NCBI RefSeq assembly: GCF_000730285.1
Contig: NZ_CP007174.1
Coordinates: forward strand, 2,480,001 to 2,544,000
Reading direction: 5' to 3'
Source of the DNA: Candidatus Nitrososphaera evergladensis SR1
GTDB taxonomy: Archaea > Thermoproteota > Nitrososphaeria > Nitrososphaerales > Nitrososphaeraceae
Length of the DNA stretch: 64,000 bases
Below, one piece after another: positions 1 to 8,292 of the stretch; position 1 is the first letter of the stretch, and every line of letters begins with the position of its first letter. The notes beneath the pieces are model-generated. The model made no database searches. It was given only the letters and a program-made list of their open reading frames with translations, and had not been told where the DNA came from. The translations under genes and the position numbers were made by a program.

Positions 1-37
1 CCAAGCAGCATCGATCTACCACAACATAGAATCTTTT

Positions 38-727
38 ATGGGAAAGTCTTGGTTCATGAAAATGAAAGACGAACGGAACAAGACAAACGTGGTTCTGCGA
101 CTAATGTCTTTCAATGATAAGAATTTTCTTTCAAATTTCAATATAACCCTTGGAAATATTCTTAGCGAGAAACTACCAGGAACAAAACAGCTTAGAATGA
201 ACTTGCAATCTAAAGCGTTAAGGCAAGACTATGCCACCTTAAGTGAAATTGGATTTCTTTCGCATTTTCTCCGAAAATCGAAAATCGAACTCTATCCTTC
301 GGTTGGCGTGAAAAAGCTAGACTTCAAAATTTGGATATCGGAAAGCCCTATTCTTTTCGAAGTAAAAAATCTGGCTATGTATCGGTACCTAAAGGCCTTA
401 GAGGGGACTTTCATAACATTACCTGACACCGTCAAACGGAAAATTTGCACAGAATATGACGAACAGCTAATGAGCTTGGACATAGATTTGCCGCTATTGA
501 TGGCAATCGATCTGAGAGATTCCGAGGCAGGAATCGATGAGGTAGGTGCTTCAACCAGATATTTTGAAGGAAAAATGAAAAATCTCACAGGAGTAGTCCT
601 GTTTAGGAATCCCCTATATCATTCATCGAAATCAAAAACCGAAGGCATGATTATCACTAATGACTTTGCTATCAACCCACTGTCACCTTCAACATTGGAG
701 AAATTGAAGCAGGTGTTATTTGCCTAA
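38..727 (+). CDS. PD-(D/E)XK nuclease-like protein, possibly 5'-partial
   Basis: This 229-residue protein carries a nuclease-like core: Glu70, Asp95 in KKLDFKIWI, and Glu108-Val-Lys110 in LFEVKN. That order and spacing fit PD-(D/E)XK restriction-endonuclease folds, so metal-dependent DNA cleavage is a reasonable but unproven role. The reading frame stays open from ATG 38 back to the window edge with no stop, so the ATG may be internal and the protein longer. Residues 50-143 align without gaps with residues 521-614 of the 734-aa protein at 58630-60834. It converges with the next nuclease-like gene and overlaps its end by 12 nt. The DNA is AT-rich compared with the core genes, suggesting acquired DNA. 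No closer family name is recognised. Confidence 0.6.
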   Translation: MGKSWFMKMKDERNKTNVVLRLMSFNDKNFLSNFNITLGNILSEKLPGTKQLRMNLQSKALRQDYATLSEIGFLSHFLRKSKIELYPSVGVKKLDFKIWISESPILFEVKNLAMYRYLKALEGTFITLPDTVKRKICTEYDEQLMSLDIDLPLLMAIDLRDSEAGIDEVGASTRYFEGKMKNLTGVVLFRNPLYHSSKSKTEGMIITNDFAINPLSPSTLEKLKQVLFA

Positions 728-1309
728 TTGCATAATTCTGTTAGAACTGTGGAGATGTCGCTGTCTATTCAATGCTACAATTTGCTTTAACTGAGTTCGG
801 AGTTTTTCGGTGTATTTCAATCTCAAAAGATCTAGTGCGATATACTGTTTCGATTGATGTGGTGGAATTCCATACCCTCTTGCAAGCTCTTCCAGGCAGC
901 ATCTTCTAAGATAACAGATTTGTTTAATAGACGGTTTTGTCGTCATTGCTCTTGGCTTCTTCTTCACAATTGTTTCATCATAGACAAGATCAAGGTAGAG
1001 TATGCCAAACTCCTCAGCGGAATTCCGGTACTTATTTGCCTTCACCTCGTCGTCCGTAGCGATGAACGTTCTGTCCACAAATGGTGCAATATCTTTTAGT
1101 TGAGTGAATGCCTTTTCAAATACATCCTTTTTCGATTTCACTTCAATTGCGATGACTTGATCCTCTTTTATTGCCAGAACGTCAACATCGGATACAATGT
1201 TTGACCATGCAATGTTCAAGGTCGCGTGCGGATACGTTGTGAAGCCCTGAATTCTGAAATAGTCTTCTACTACAGAAATTAGAGGTACTTCATGAATTCC
1301 TCTAATCAT
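716..1309 (-). CDS. restriction-endonuclease-fold protein (PD-(D/E)XK)
   Basis: A 197-residue protein whose N-terminal half has the classic nuclease layout: Glu15 in VVEDYF, Asp41/Asp43 in VSDVDVLAI, and Glu56-Val-Lys58 in IAIEVKSKKD. This resembles small restriction-endonuclease-like proteins such as the YraN and Mrr-like families. The C-terminal third is basic and rich in Arg and Lys, which would suit nucleic-acid binding. The ATG overlaps the end of the upstream subtilase gene by 8 nt, so the two are very probably co-transcribed and translationally coupled. The coupling suggests protease and nuclease act in one pathway, possibly defence, but that is inference. Confidence 0.65.
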   Translation of the reverse strand: MIRGIHEVPLISVVEDYFRIQGFTTYPHATLNIAWSNIVSDVDVLAIKEDQVIAIEVKSKKDVFEKAFTQLKDIAPFVDRTFIATDDEVKANKYRNSAEEFGILYLDLVYDETIVKKKPRAMTTKPSIKQICYLRRCCLEELARGYGIPPHQSKQYIALDLLRLKYTEKLRTQLKQIVALNRQRHLHSSNRIMQLGK

Positions 1310-3491
1310 ATCTATCCCAGTATGATGATTCCATTGACTCAGTTGCCGTGTGTGATCGTTCGCGTTCTCTTTCCATCGCTTCCTTTAGTGTTAGAAATCC
1401 TTTAGGAGGACGCTGAGCTTCAATTACGAGAACTCCGCCATATCTTAGAGATAGCCTTGACAACTCTTGAATGGGAATATTGTCTAGCTTCGGCCTCAAT
1501 CTAAATCTCCACCAACCAATCGAGTTTTTCTTATATGCATACACTGCTTTTTTGACATGCGTCCACTTTCCGACATTCACTCCTTTCTCACGAACTAATT
1601 GTAATTTTTGCTGCCCCTTTGTGCCATCTACCATAATAGCAGTATAATTATCGAGAGTAGTCGGCAAAGAATAGTTATCTGAATGAACCAGGAATAGAGT
1701 TACTTTTACGGGCTGCACCATAATGGGTATTCGAATCTCATGAATCGGTATCCTATGTTCATTCATATTTGCAAACACTCCCTCAAAAATCACTCGAACC
1801 TTCCTATCACTTGTTGTCGACAATTCATCTGTATCCAAACAGCCGAATCCGCCAAACTCGTCATATGCGGCTGTCGGTTTACATGCACTGTATGCCAGAG
1901 CTTTCAATGTTTCGCAATTCTTCACTCTATCTCTCAATGAGAAATCCAACAAGGCAAGATGTCTAGCAAATAGAGGAGCAGCCATGCTTGTCCCATAGTG
2001 AGAAGTAACCTGACCGGAAATCGAGTGTGCCATTACGCCAATATTTGTGGAGCCAAATCCTTCGACTGCGAGAGTTCCCCCAAACTCCAATACCTCGGGT
2101 TTGTTTGCAATCTTTTCTGAATTGTGTCTGCCAAAACATGCAGGATACAGACGGTATGAGTTATTGTCAACCCCATTTGCCCTACAATATGCTCCAACAG
2201 AGGTGATTGTTCTGGCATCCGATGGATGAAATACCCTTGCAGACTTCCAGATTGACTCTCGAGTCTCAACGCTTCGTCTGGAAGCCGCATCGTCAATATT
2301 GCCGGCACTATTTACAAAACACACATTCTTTGATTGGATGAGAAGCTCTAGCTTCCTCGTCTCCTGCTCAGAAAATGAATCATGAAATGTGTAATTTAGT
2401 GAACTTACAAAAACACGAGATCTGCCCTTATGATTGTCAAGAACAAACTTCATCGCAGTATAGAGGTCTTTTACATCATAGTCATGGGATTCTTGCCATG
2501 CCTTATATGAGGTAACCTTTACTCTACTAGTCTTGAGTTTCCCACCTTCTCCGAAAAGCAGTAAGCTAGCTATAGGAGTTCCATGATTATCCTTGTCCTC
2601 TCCATCTGGAAATTGAGATAACGCAGTAAGAGGTACAACATGATTCTGAAAGTCTTGGAGAATTTTTACGCCAGAATCTATCTCAATAACTTCATAGCGG
2701 TTCGTACTAGATGAATCGTCTGTTACCATAGAAGATGCAGTAATGGCTCTTGTACTATCTCCAGTTATACGACGTTTTCGTTTTCCTAATGCAGATAAGA
2801 TAACATTAGGCACCTTGTATACCGATAGGATTACGGATGAATCATCTGCCAATTGTCGAAGTGTTTCACCGTTGACTTTGGCAATGATACTTCCCCGCAG
2901 ATTTTCGCGGTCGATTAAACCATTAAGAGGTTCTCCTTGATGTTGTTGAATAAATTCGCGTATCTTTGACATATGCTGCTCTATCTTCGGAGCAGGAATA
3001 TTCGGTATAGTATTAACGATAACAGTTGCATTTCCTGCAAAATTTACGAGATCTGGCGCAATTTTTTCTTCACGGTCAAGGGGACGAATTTTCTTAATTA
3101 TTTCTCGACTTTCTTTGACTATGACTTCTAACGGATCAGCGTATGGAGACTGAACAAGTGCTTTCTTTTGAGATTTGTCCAAAAATGCCAGTAAAGTCAT
3201 ATTCATCTCTTGCAGTACACGAGCATATCTCCCACTAGTCGGGTTTGAGTAGAATTCGAGCAGAAAATACGCAAACTCATCATCCTTGATTGAGGAATTA
3301 GAAACCCTTGAAATTGTCTTCTCATAATCTTCTACCAATTCCTTCTTCGATTTTTTCGCGTATTGCACTTTTTTCTTTCCTCCGAAGACTTTTCTTGGAT
3401 TGAAATCCACGAATTCTTCTATTGGTGTATAGAATACATCATTGCCGTGATAATTAACTTCTCTACCAATAAAGCCATCCTCAGAAGACAA
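1302..3491 (-). CDS. subtilisin-like (S8 family) serine protease
   Basis: A 729-residue protein with a recognisable subtilase domain at about residues 265-530. The catalytic triad is Asp272 (IEIDSGVK), His303 (KDNHGTPIAS) and Ser502 (HYGTSMAAP), with the oxyanion Asn398 in NSAGN. No signal peptide or membrane segment is visible, so it should act inside the cell, unlike most secreted subtilases. The N-terminal 250 residues are charged and include a helical region with no recognised domain. About 190 residues after the triad end form a beta-rich C-terminal part. The start is TTG with a TATA-like stretch upstream. It is the first gene of a two-gene unit with the PD-(D/E)XK gene. Intracellular subtilases paired with other effectors occur in systems such as IetAS, but no AAA ATPase is present here. 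Confidence 0.8.
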   Translation of the reverse strand: MSSEDGFIGREVNYHGNDVFYTPIEEFVDFNPRKVFGGKKKVQYAKKSKKELVEDYEKTISRVSNSSIKDDEFAYFLLEFYSNPTSGRYARVLQEMNMTLLAFLDKSQKKALVQSPYADPLEVIVKESREIIKKIRPLDREEKIAPDLVNFAGNATVIVNTIPNIPAPKIEQHMSKIREFIQQHQGEPLNGLIDRENLRGSIIAKVNGETLRQLADDSSVILSVYKVPNVILSALGKRKRRITGDSTRAITASSMVTDDSSSTNRYEVIEIDSGVKILQDFQNHVVPLTALSQFPDGEDKDNHGTPIASLLLFGEGGKLKTSRVKVTSYKAWQESHDYDVKDLYTAMKFVLDNHKGRSRVFVSSLNYTFHDSFSEQETRKLELLIQSKNVCFVNSAGNIDDAASRRSVETRESIWKSARVFHPSDARTITSVGAYCRANGVDNNSYRLYPACFGRHNSEKIANKPEVLEFGGTLAVEGFGSTNIGVMAHSISGQVTSHYGTSMAAPLFARHLALLDFSLRDRVKNCETLKALAYSACKPTAAYDEFGGFGCLDTDELSTTSDRKVRVIFEGVFANMNEHRIPIHEIRIPIMVQPVKVTLFLVHSDNYSLPTTLDNYTAIMVDGTKGQQKLQLVREKGVNVGKWTHVKKAVYAYKKNSIGWWRFRLRPKLDNIPIQELSRLSLRYGGVLVIEAQRPPKGFLTLKEAMERERERSHTATESMESSYWDRYD

Positions 3492-3611
3492 TGTTTACCG
3501 AAATGTGAGAATATTTTCTATAAAAATGCATTGTTTAGCTAAAGTCGGTTAATGCTTTCAGCTTTAGTATTCTAATACCGATTTCCGGTTTCAGAAGCAG
3601 GACTTTCAGGT

Positions 3612-3734
3612 ATGTGGTATCACTCTACTGTTAGGGTTCATGAAGATAATTTGACTATTAAGATGTTTGAAGGAACACTAAAATCAATGAACGATTTTAT
3701 CAGGAAAGCCTTTCGAGATAGATTGGGACAGTGA
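3612..3734 (+). CDS. short doubtful reading frame (40 aa)
   Basis: An ATG-started frame encoding 40 residues (begins MWYHSTVRVHED, ends KAFRDRLGQ). It is charged and could be helical in its second half, but no domain is recognised. It lies in gene-poor DNA and may be a remnant of a larger gene. Confidence 0.2.
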   Translation: MWYHSTVRVHEDNLTIKMFEGTLKSMNDFIRKAFRDRLGQ

Positions 3735-3965
3735 TGGCCTCTTCATATGCCAATTCCGATGGTGTGCCCACCGGTTGTTTCCGATCTCACCGCTTACGAG
3801 TGTCTTAATGATTGACACCTCAACGACACGTCAAACCGACTGAAGGGTATTTCACCTTCGAGCGAAAATCGTGCCGCCCCTATCAGTGTTCTAACTGACA
3901 AGTCTATCAATATGTATTATGATCGGCAGAAGATAAATCTGCCGGTCTGAATTGGCCGAATTCCC

Positions 3966-3979
3966 AATAGTTGCAGCGG
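3966..3979 (+). repeat. 14-bp direct repeat, copy 1
   Basis: AATAGTTGCAGCGG occurs here and again at 4535-4548, 569 bp apart in the same orientation. The copies lie in the gene-poor stretch beside the tyrosine recombinase and could be old target duplications or recombination sites. Confidence 0.5.
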
Positions 3980-3982
3980 CCT

Positions 3983-4192
3983 TCAGGGGCCAGGTTTATC
4001 CGAACAAATACTTTTGCTAGAGACTATTGCTCCATTTGAACTCCAGCTATACCAGCGTGATTCTCTTAAACCATGACCGCCGCAATTACAACAAGTTGGA
4101 AAAGCATCAGGCCGTAGAACCCCATTGAAGAATAGTTGCATTGCAAGAGTCAAAGCATCAATAAGCAAAAGGTCTTTCATTAATTGCCACAA
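3983..4192 (-). CDS. small frame with a CxxC motif, possibly a remnant
   Basis: A 69-residue frame with a hydrophobic N-terminal helix (about residues 7-24) followed by TCCNCGGHG, which matches the CxxCxGxG pattern of DnaJ-type zinc fingers once. One CxxC alone cannot form a full zinc site. It sits in decayed-looking DNA next to repeats, so it may be a remnant or chance. Confidence 0.25.
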   Translation of the reverse strand: MWQLMKDLLLIDALTLAMQLFFNGVLRPDAFPTCCNCGGHGLRESRWYSWSSNGAIVSSKSICSDKPGP

Positions 4193-4248
4193 TAAACAAA
4201 CGGGCTTATATCACCGAATACATGCAGTCTCCTCTTATCTTACTGTAC

Positions 4249-4287
4249 GTACATGTACAGGATCAATATTATTAATGTACATGTACA
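4249..4287. promoter_or_regulatory. paired GTACATGTAC palindromes
   Basis: The perfect 10-bp palindrome GTACATGTAC occurs at 4249-4258 and 4277-4286; the second extends to the 12-bp TGTACATGTACA at 4276-4287. The copies are 28 bp apart. Paired palindromes with fixed spacing suggest a dimeric DNA-binding protein or recombinase site, but no adjacent gene start explains them. Confidence 0.4.
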
Positions 4288-4391
4288 AATAATAATACAA
4301 TATTCCGTCCCCGCTATAGTCATTGCCGTATGACGATGCATGTAATGCGAATACTGCGATAGCAGTATGAGCATGTCCGGTATAAAAAACA

Positions 4392-4418
4392 CTGAAAAAT
4401 TTTGTTTAAATTAATAAA
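4392..4418 (+). repeat. 27-bp direct repeat, candidate att-like site (copy 1)
   Basis: These 27 bp match 6031-6057 at 26 of 27 positions; the shared core begins AATTTTGTTTAAATTAATAA. The two copies flank the tyrosine recombinase gene in the same orientation, 1,639 bp apart. This is the layout expected of attL/attR or of a duplicated regulatory region. Confidence 0.6.
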
Positions 4419-4534
4419 CTGTCGATTGCAGAGATTAGCAAATGATTAACTATAAAGTCTCATACCAAAAAGCAAGCTAGTTAGACATACATGTGCACAA
4501 GAAGAGCCTTCTTACAGCATTACGTAATGACCAT

Positions 4535-4548
4535 AATAGTTGCAGCGG
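4535..4548 (+). repeat. 14-bp direct repeat, copy 2
   Basis: Second copy of AATAGTTGCAGCGG (first at 3966-3979). The sequences beyond the 14 bp differ, so only this short core is shared. Confidence 0.5.
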
Positions 4549-4819
4549 GGCATGACATTGGGTATCATAGTAGATCAAACTGCTTCTTCCACCACGTATT
4601 TCAAGATTCAAAATAGATTAGTTCCCGCGCTTTGAGTAAACTACTAGTCAAATCCAAGTCCATATTCATTATCGCTATGCTTTTGCCACTTGTGAGAAAA
4701 ATATTCGTCTACTGCAGAATATCCCTTTGCTCAACTGCCACAGCAGGTCCATTTATGTCTGTACATATACACTTTGAATGAAGATAAATCAACACATCAC
4801 CTAATCCAAAAAGTAAGGG

Positions 4820-4836
4820 AAAGACGGGCCGTCTTT
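4820..4836. terminator. palindrome after the recombinase stop
   Basis: AAAGACGG-G-CCGTCTTT is a perfect 17-nt odd palindrome 24 bp beyond the recombinase stop codon. As RNA it would form a short hairpin, with a short T-run on the plus side. It may be a terminator or a small dimer binding site. Confidence 0.35.
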
Positions 4837-4859
4837 TACAATGTCCAATTCTATCTACT

Positions 4860-5990
4860 TCACAAGGTTATCAACCCTTGTTCGTGTAGCTGCGACATCG
4901 CTGTCTTGAACTGCTGGAATTCTACTTCTAGTTGCTTCGTCCTCTCTTCTTTTTCCTTAAGTTGCATCTTGGCCCTATTTTCATCTGTGATGGTAACATG
5001 TTCAATCACCCTAAGGTATTCTCTAAGCAGTTCGTTTTCTTCTGTAGCATCATAGACCATCATTAGCCTAGTCACGCCAGTTTGCTGGTTACCGACTTTA
5101 TGACCCATCAATAATTCACGGACGATAGGGTTTATCTGGGCACGGCCACATGCCTTAAAGAAGAATTTTCGAAAGGCATGATTCAGCATGTTGTCCTTAC
5201 GGTCTCTGTTTTGTTTGTCAGTCTTTACCCTCAAGCCTGCGCTGATAGCACATGCATTTGTCAAATGCGCCAGTGTATCTCTATGGATTGGTCTTGCGTC
5301 ATGAGTCTTGGCAGGATTGTTAAAGTCGAACCTTTCACGAATTAGCGGACTGTTAGGATTAATGTTTTCGCCGCGCAGTTTGCGAAAGTGAAGGTATGCA
5401 TCTATGGCCGCCTTGCATTCTGGACTGCAGTAGGTAACATACTCATCTCTAGTATTAGCATAAGGTGTAATGGCATAGATCCCGTATTGTGGAATTTCAT
5501 GCAAGTCTTTCATTCTCAGGTTAGTAATTGCACCCACACGCATTCCTGAAGAAGCCATCAGCAGGATGACACACTTTGTCCTCAAATCTGCATAAGTCAG
5601 CATCTTTTGGATTTCCTCAGTAGTGTATGCCTTGTCTTTGACTGCCTTGATGGCTTCATGCAGGTAGCCTCGAATGATCTTCCAGTTGATGTCAGGCCTG
5701 TCATTATAGACAAAGAAGTGTTTGATGCAAGATAGCTCAACTGCCACAGTTTGTGCCCTTACCTTCTCTTCGTCTTGGCGGTGCATTATAAAGTCAACAA
5801 TAAGCTTTTCCAGCCTCTTTCTGTCTAGATTAACAAACTCATCCAAGCTGCAGTTTACCTTGGCAAAGGTCAGGAATCGGACAAGGTTTAACTTGTAGTG
5901 TGCCGCCGTTTCTTTAGACTTGATTGTGTTGACAAAATTCTTCCAGGCAGTAGCATCCTCATATTCAGGAAACGTCCTTTTGTTAGACAT
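4860..5990 (-). CDS. tyrosine recombinase / integrase
   Basis: A 376-residue phage-integrase-family recombinase that should cut and rejoin DNA at specific sites. The catalytic set is visible: Arg151 (SSGMRVGAITNL), His271-x-x-Arg274 (NHAFRKFF), His297 (LLMGHK) and the nucleophile Tyr313 (MMVYDAT). The N-terminal 110 residues look like a SAM-like core-binding domain. About 45 residues after the active tyrosine form a charged helix, probably coiled coil, which is longer than usual. The start is ATG 5990. A 27-bp direct repeat lies on both sides of the gene. No adjacent tRNA serves as an obvious target. It probably belongs to a small integrated element. Confidence 0.9.
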   Translation of the reverse strand: MSNKRTFPEYEDATAWKNFVNTIKSKETAAHYKLNLVRFLTFAKVNCSLDEFVNLDRKRLEKLIVDFIMHRQDEEKVRAQTVAVELSCIKHFFVYNDRPDINWKIIRGYLHEAIKAVKDKAYTTEEIQKMLTYADLRTKCVILLMASSGMRVGAITNLRMKDLHEIPQYGIYAITPYANTRDEYVTYCSPECKAAIDAYLHFRKLRGENINPNSPLIRERFDFNNPAKTHDARPIHRDTLAHLTNACAISAGLRVKTDKQNRDRKDNMLNHAFRKFFFKACGRAQINPIVRELLMGHKVGNQQTGVTRLMMVYDATEENELLREYLRVIEHVTITDENRAKMQLKEKEERTKQLEVEFQQFKTAMSQLHEQGLITL

Positions 5991-6030
5991 ATTGGATGAT
6001 TCATTGATAAAAAACTAGTATGTAAGATAT

Positions 6031-6057
6031 CTGAAGAATTTTGTTTAAATTAATAAA
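6031..6057 (+). repeat. 27-bp direct repeat, candidate att-like site (copy 2)
   Basis: Second copy of the repeat, about 40 bp upstream of the recombinase start and just before the membrane protein gene at 6085. It could also contain the recombinase promoter, because it is AT-rich and close to the start. The single mismatch is at 4397/6036. Confidence 0.6.
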
Positions 6058-6084
6058 AGTTGCTAGTTAAATAAGATTATATCC

Positions 6085-6678
6085 GTGCACGGCTTAGGAA
6101 CGTCACAGAAATTGAGGCTGAGAAGAGGGCACATTCTACTTATCGCAGGAGGCGCCATCGTCGCCCTTAGCTTTATCGCAAGCAACTATTACGCTTCCCA
6201 GTTCCTCAAGGAAATACAGGAGAAAAACATGCACACCATTGCACCGGGCGCCAAGTTTGACCTGCAGGGAAACATCACGTCGGGCAACGGCGCGTACGTG
6301 GTGGCGTTTCCAAATTATTCGTCGGCAGGCTCTGTGCGAGCTACGGTCAGCATCAGCGACCCTGACGGCGAGCCGGTGCTTGAGAAAAACCTGAACCTCC
6401 CCTTTTTCAGCGAGCCCTTTGCGGCCCAAAAACAGGGCAATTATACCCTGACCATTTCAAACCTTGGCAACACTTCTCTTGACGCGTCGGTGATATTTGG
6501 CGAGGAGCAGGTGGTGGGCGAGGTCATAGGCATGCCAAACGTCGTCTCCACGGCCATCTCGTCGCTTTTGCTAATCGCAGGCATCATAGTCCTTGCGGCA
6601 GGCGGGGCCATCATGCTAATCGACAGGCACAGGGACCAAAAGATGAAGCAGTTTGGCGACATGAGCGACCTGGTGTGA
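6085..6678 (+). CDS. two-TM membrane protein with extracytoplasmic domain
   Basis: A 197-residue protein with one membrane helix near residues 16-33 (HILLIAGGAIVALSFIAS) and another near 152-180. Between them lies a beta-rich domain of about 115 residues with Asn-x-Ser/Thr sites, probably outside the membrane. The start is GTG. Its stop overlaps the GTG start of the ABC ATPase gene by 4 nt (GTGA), so the two are co-translated and may work together. The function is unknown. Confidence 0.75.
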   Translation: MHGLGTSQKLRLRRGHILLIAGGAIVALSFIASNYYASQFLKEIQEKNMHTIAPGAKFDLQGNITSGNGAYVVAFPNYSSAGSVRATVSISDPDGEPVLEKNLNLPFFSEPFAAQKQGNYTLTISNLGNTSLDASVIFGEEQVVGEVIGMPNVVSTAISSLLLIAGIIVLAAGGAIMLIDRHRDQKMKQFGDMSDLV

Positions 6679-7472
6679 AAAAAAAGAAAATGGCAAAACT
6701 TGAAGCGCGCAACATCGGCAAGCACTTTAACTCGGTGCAGGGCGGCGGCCAGTCCCAGCAGCAAGTGTCTGCAATAGACAACGTCAACCTGTCCATAGAG
6801 GACGGCCAGTTCGTCTGCCTGGTAGGCCCGTCAGGCTGCGGCAAGACGACTTTTTTGAACATACTTGCGGGGCTTGACAGGCCAAGCGAGGGAGAGGTGG
6901 TGCTTGACGGCAAGCCGGTGACAGAGACGGGCCCAGAGAGGGTAATGGTGTTCCAGGAAAACGCGCTGTTTCCGTGGCTTAGGGTCATCGACAACGTCGA
7001 GTTTGGCCTCATGGTAAAGGGAGTCGAAAAGGCCAAGCGCAACGGGATAGCGATGCAGTACCTTGAAATGATGCAGCTCACGAAATTTGCAGACGCCTAC
7101 ACGTACCAGCTGTCCGGCGGCATGAAGCAGCGCGTGGCAATAGCGCGGGCCCTTGCCATCGACCCGGAGGTGCTCCTGATGGATGAGCCCTTTGCGGCAC
7201 TTGACAGCCAGACGCGCGACCTGCTGCTTGTAGAACTGCAGCTTATCTGGGCGCGAACTAAAAAGACCATCGTGTTTATCACGCACAACATCACCGAGTC
7301 GGTGTGCCTTGGCGACAAGGTGGCCGTGTTTACGAAAAGGCCGGGCACGATAAAGAAAGAAGTGGCAGTAGACTACCGCAGGCCGCGCCTGCCAGAGGAC
7401 GACGGGCTGCGCGAGTACCAGCGCAAGGTCCTTGATGAATTGAAAGGCGAGATAGCGGCCAAGGAACTCTAG
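6675..7472 (+). CDS. ABC transporter ATP-binding protein (nitrate/sulfonate/taurine type)
   Basis: A 265-residue ABC ATPase with Walker A (GPSGCGKTT, about residues 53-61), Q-loop FQENALFPW, signature LSGGMKQR, Walker B VLLMDEPFAALD and switch His in ITHN. The VMVFQENALFPW region and overall pattern are closest to the SsuB/TauB/NrtD branch that energises uptake of nitrate, sulfonates or taurine. No permease or binding protein is adjacent; the partner is a two-TM protein translated just upstream, so the substrate cannot be named. GTG 6675 overlaps the upstream stop; ATG 6690 is an alternative start. The 3' end overlaps the convergent MetF-like gene by 4 nt. Confidence 0.85.
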   Translation: MKKKKMAKLEARNIGKHFNSVQGGGQSQQQVSAIDNVNLSIEDGQFVCLVGPSGCGKTTFLNILAGLDRPSEGEVVLDGKPVTETGPERVMVFQENALFPWLRVIDNVEFGLMVKGVEKAKRNGIAMQYLEMMQLTKFADAYTYQLSGGMKQRVAIARALAIDPEVLLMDEPFAALDSQTRDLLLVELQLIWARTKKTIVFITHNITESVCLGDKVAVFTKRPGTIKKEVAVDYRRPRLPEDDGLREYQRKVLDELKGEIAAKEL

Positions 7473-8230
7473 AGCGCTTTTAGCAGATCTATCCCTGATT
7501 GAAAACTGTTGGGCGAAGTGAGGAGCACCGTTCCTGCCATCCTGCCCGCCTTTTTCACAAATTCCGCCGGCTCTTTTTTGTAGCCGGACCAGTCAAGGCC
7601 GATCATCCTGGCAGACTGCTCGTTCTTTTTAGAGGGCACCATGATGCACGCAACCACCTTGATGCCGTGCGGCTTGACAAAATCGACTATCTCGCCAAGG
7701 TCGGAAAGCGACGATATCGACTGCGTGACAAGCGCGTGCGGTCTTGCGTCAAGCTTGGCCTGTATCGCCGGCGCTTTTTTGTCGATGATTTTTGCAGGAA
7801 ACGACAAATCCAATTTTAGCTTGCGGTCAAAGCCCTGTTCGCGAAGCATCCTGACTGCCTGCGACGGCTTTAACCCAGAGTTGCGGCCGTCGGTCGGCGC
7901 GTCGCCAAGAAGTATCAGCAGGCTGTCTACCCCGGATATGACGGCGTCGGCCGCTGCCTGGCAGAGCGTGATGATGTTCCGGTCGCTGGTCCTGATGCTG
8001 CAGCCCAGTTTTGCATCCTTGGCAGACTTTTTTACAAACGACGCGGCGGTGATGCTTGACACCCGGGGCACGCCAAGGACAGAATCGGTGAGATGTATGC
8101 CGTCTACGTGATGCCTGCCCAGCTGCGACGCTCGCTCCCTCAGGGCATCCATGTCACTGTCTAGGCGCTGCTGGTCAAAGCGCCCTTCCCTTGCCACCTT
8201 GGGCGGGTTCAGCTCGTACGCTATCTTCAT
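7469..8230 (-). CDS. methylenetetrahydrofolate reductase-like (MetF family) protein
   Basis: A 253-residue TIM-barrel-type protein beginning MKIAYELNPPK, with the VDGIHLTDS and LLILLGDAPTDGR segments typical of the MTHFR/MetF superfamily. The family reduces methylene-tetrahydrofolate or a tetrahydropterin relative with flavin or F420. Thaumarchaea use C1 carriers in methionine and serine metabolism, which would suit this gene. It is a little shorter than bacterial MetF. It converges with the ABC ATPase gene and overlaps it by 4 nt. The exact cofactor is not visible. Confidence 0.75.
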   Translation of the reverse strand: MKIAYELNPPKVAREGRFDQQRLDSDMDALRERASQLGRHHVDGIHLTDSVLGVPRVSSITAASFVKKSAKDAKLGCSIRTSDRNIITLCQAAADAVISGVDSLLILLGDAPTDGRNSGLKPSQAVRMLREQGFDRKLKLDLSFPAKIIDKKAPAIQAKLDARPHALVTQSISSLSDLGEIVDFVKPHGIKVVACIMVPSKKNEQSARMIGLDWSGYKKEPAEFVKKAGRMAGTVLLTSPNSFQSGIDLLKAL

Positions 8231-8292
8231 CGCAGGCCGGAGTTTGGCACTCTTGCGCCTTATTAAATGCAGAGGTATACGCCGCAGAAATT

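Larger units (their letters stand above)
3492..4859. other. gene-poor accessory stretch between subtilase and recombinase
   Basis: About 1.37 kb with no convincing gene. It holds two short doubtful reading frames, a 14-bp direct repeat, two GTACATGTAC palindromes 28 bp apart, one copy of the 27-bp repeat found again upstream of the recombinase, and a 17-nt palindrome near the recombinase stop. The composition is AT-rich. It looks like decayed mobile-element DNA, but no transposase can be reconstructed. Confidence 0.6.

Noticed and set aside
4774-5055. A 93-residue plus-strand frame over the recombinase C-terminus
   Set aside because: It is antisense to the recombinase coiled-coil tail; the Ser/Cys-rich product is typical of an antisense shadow.
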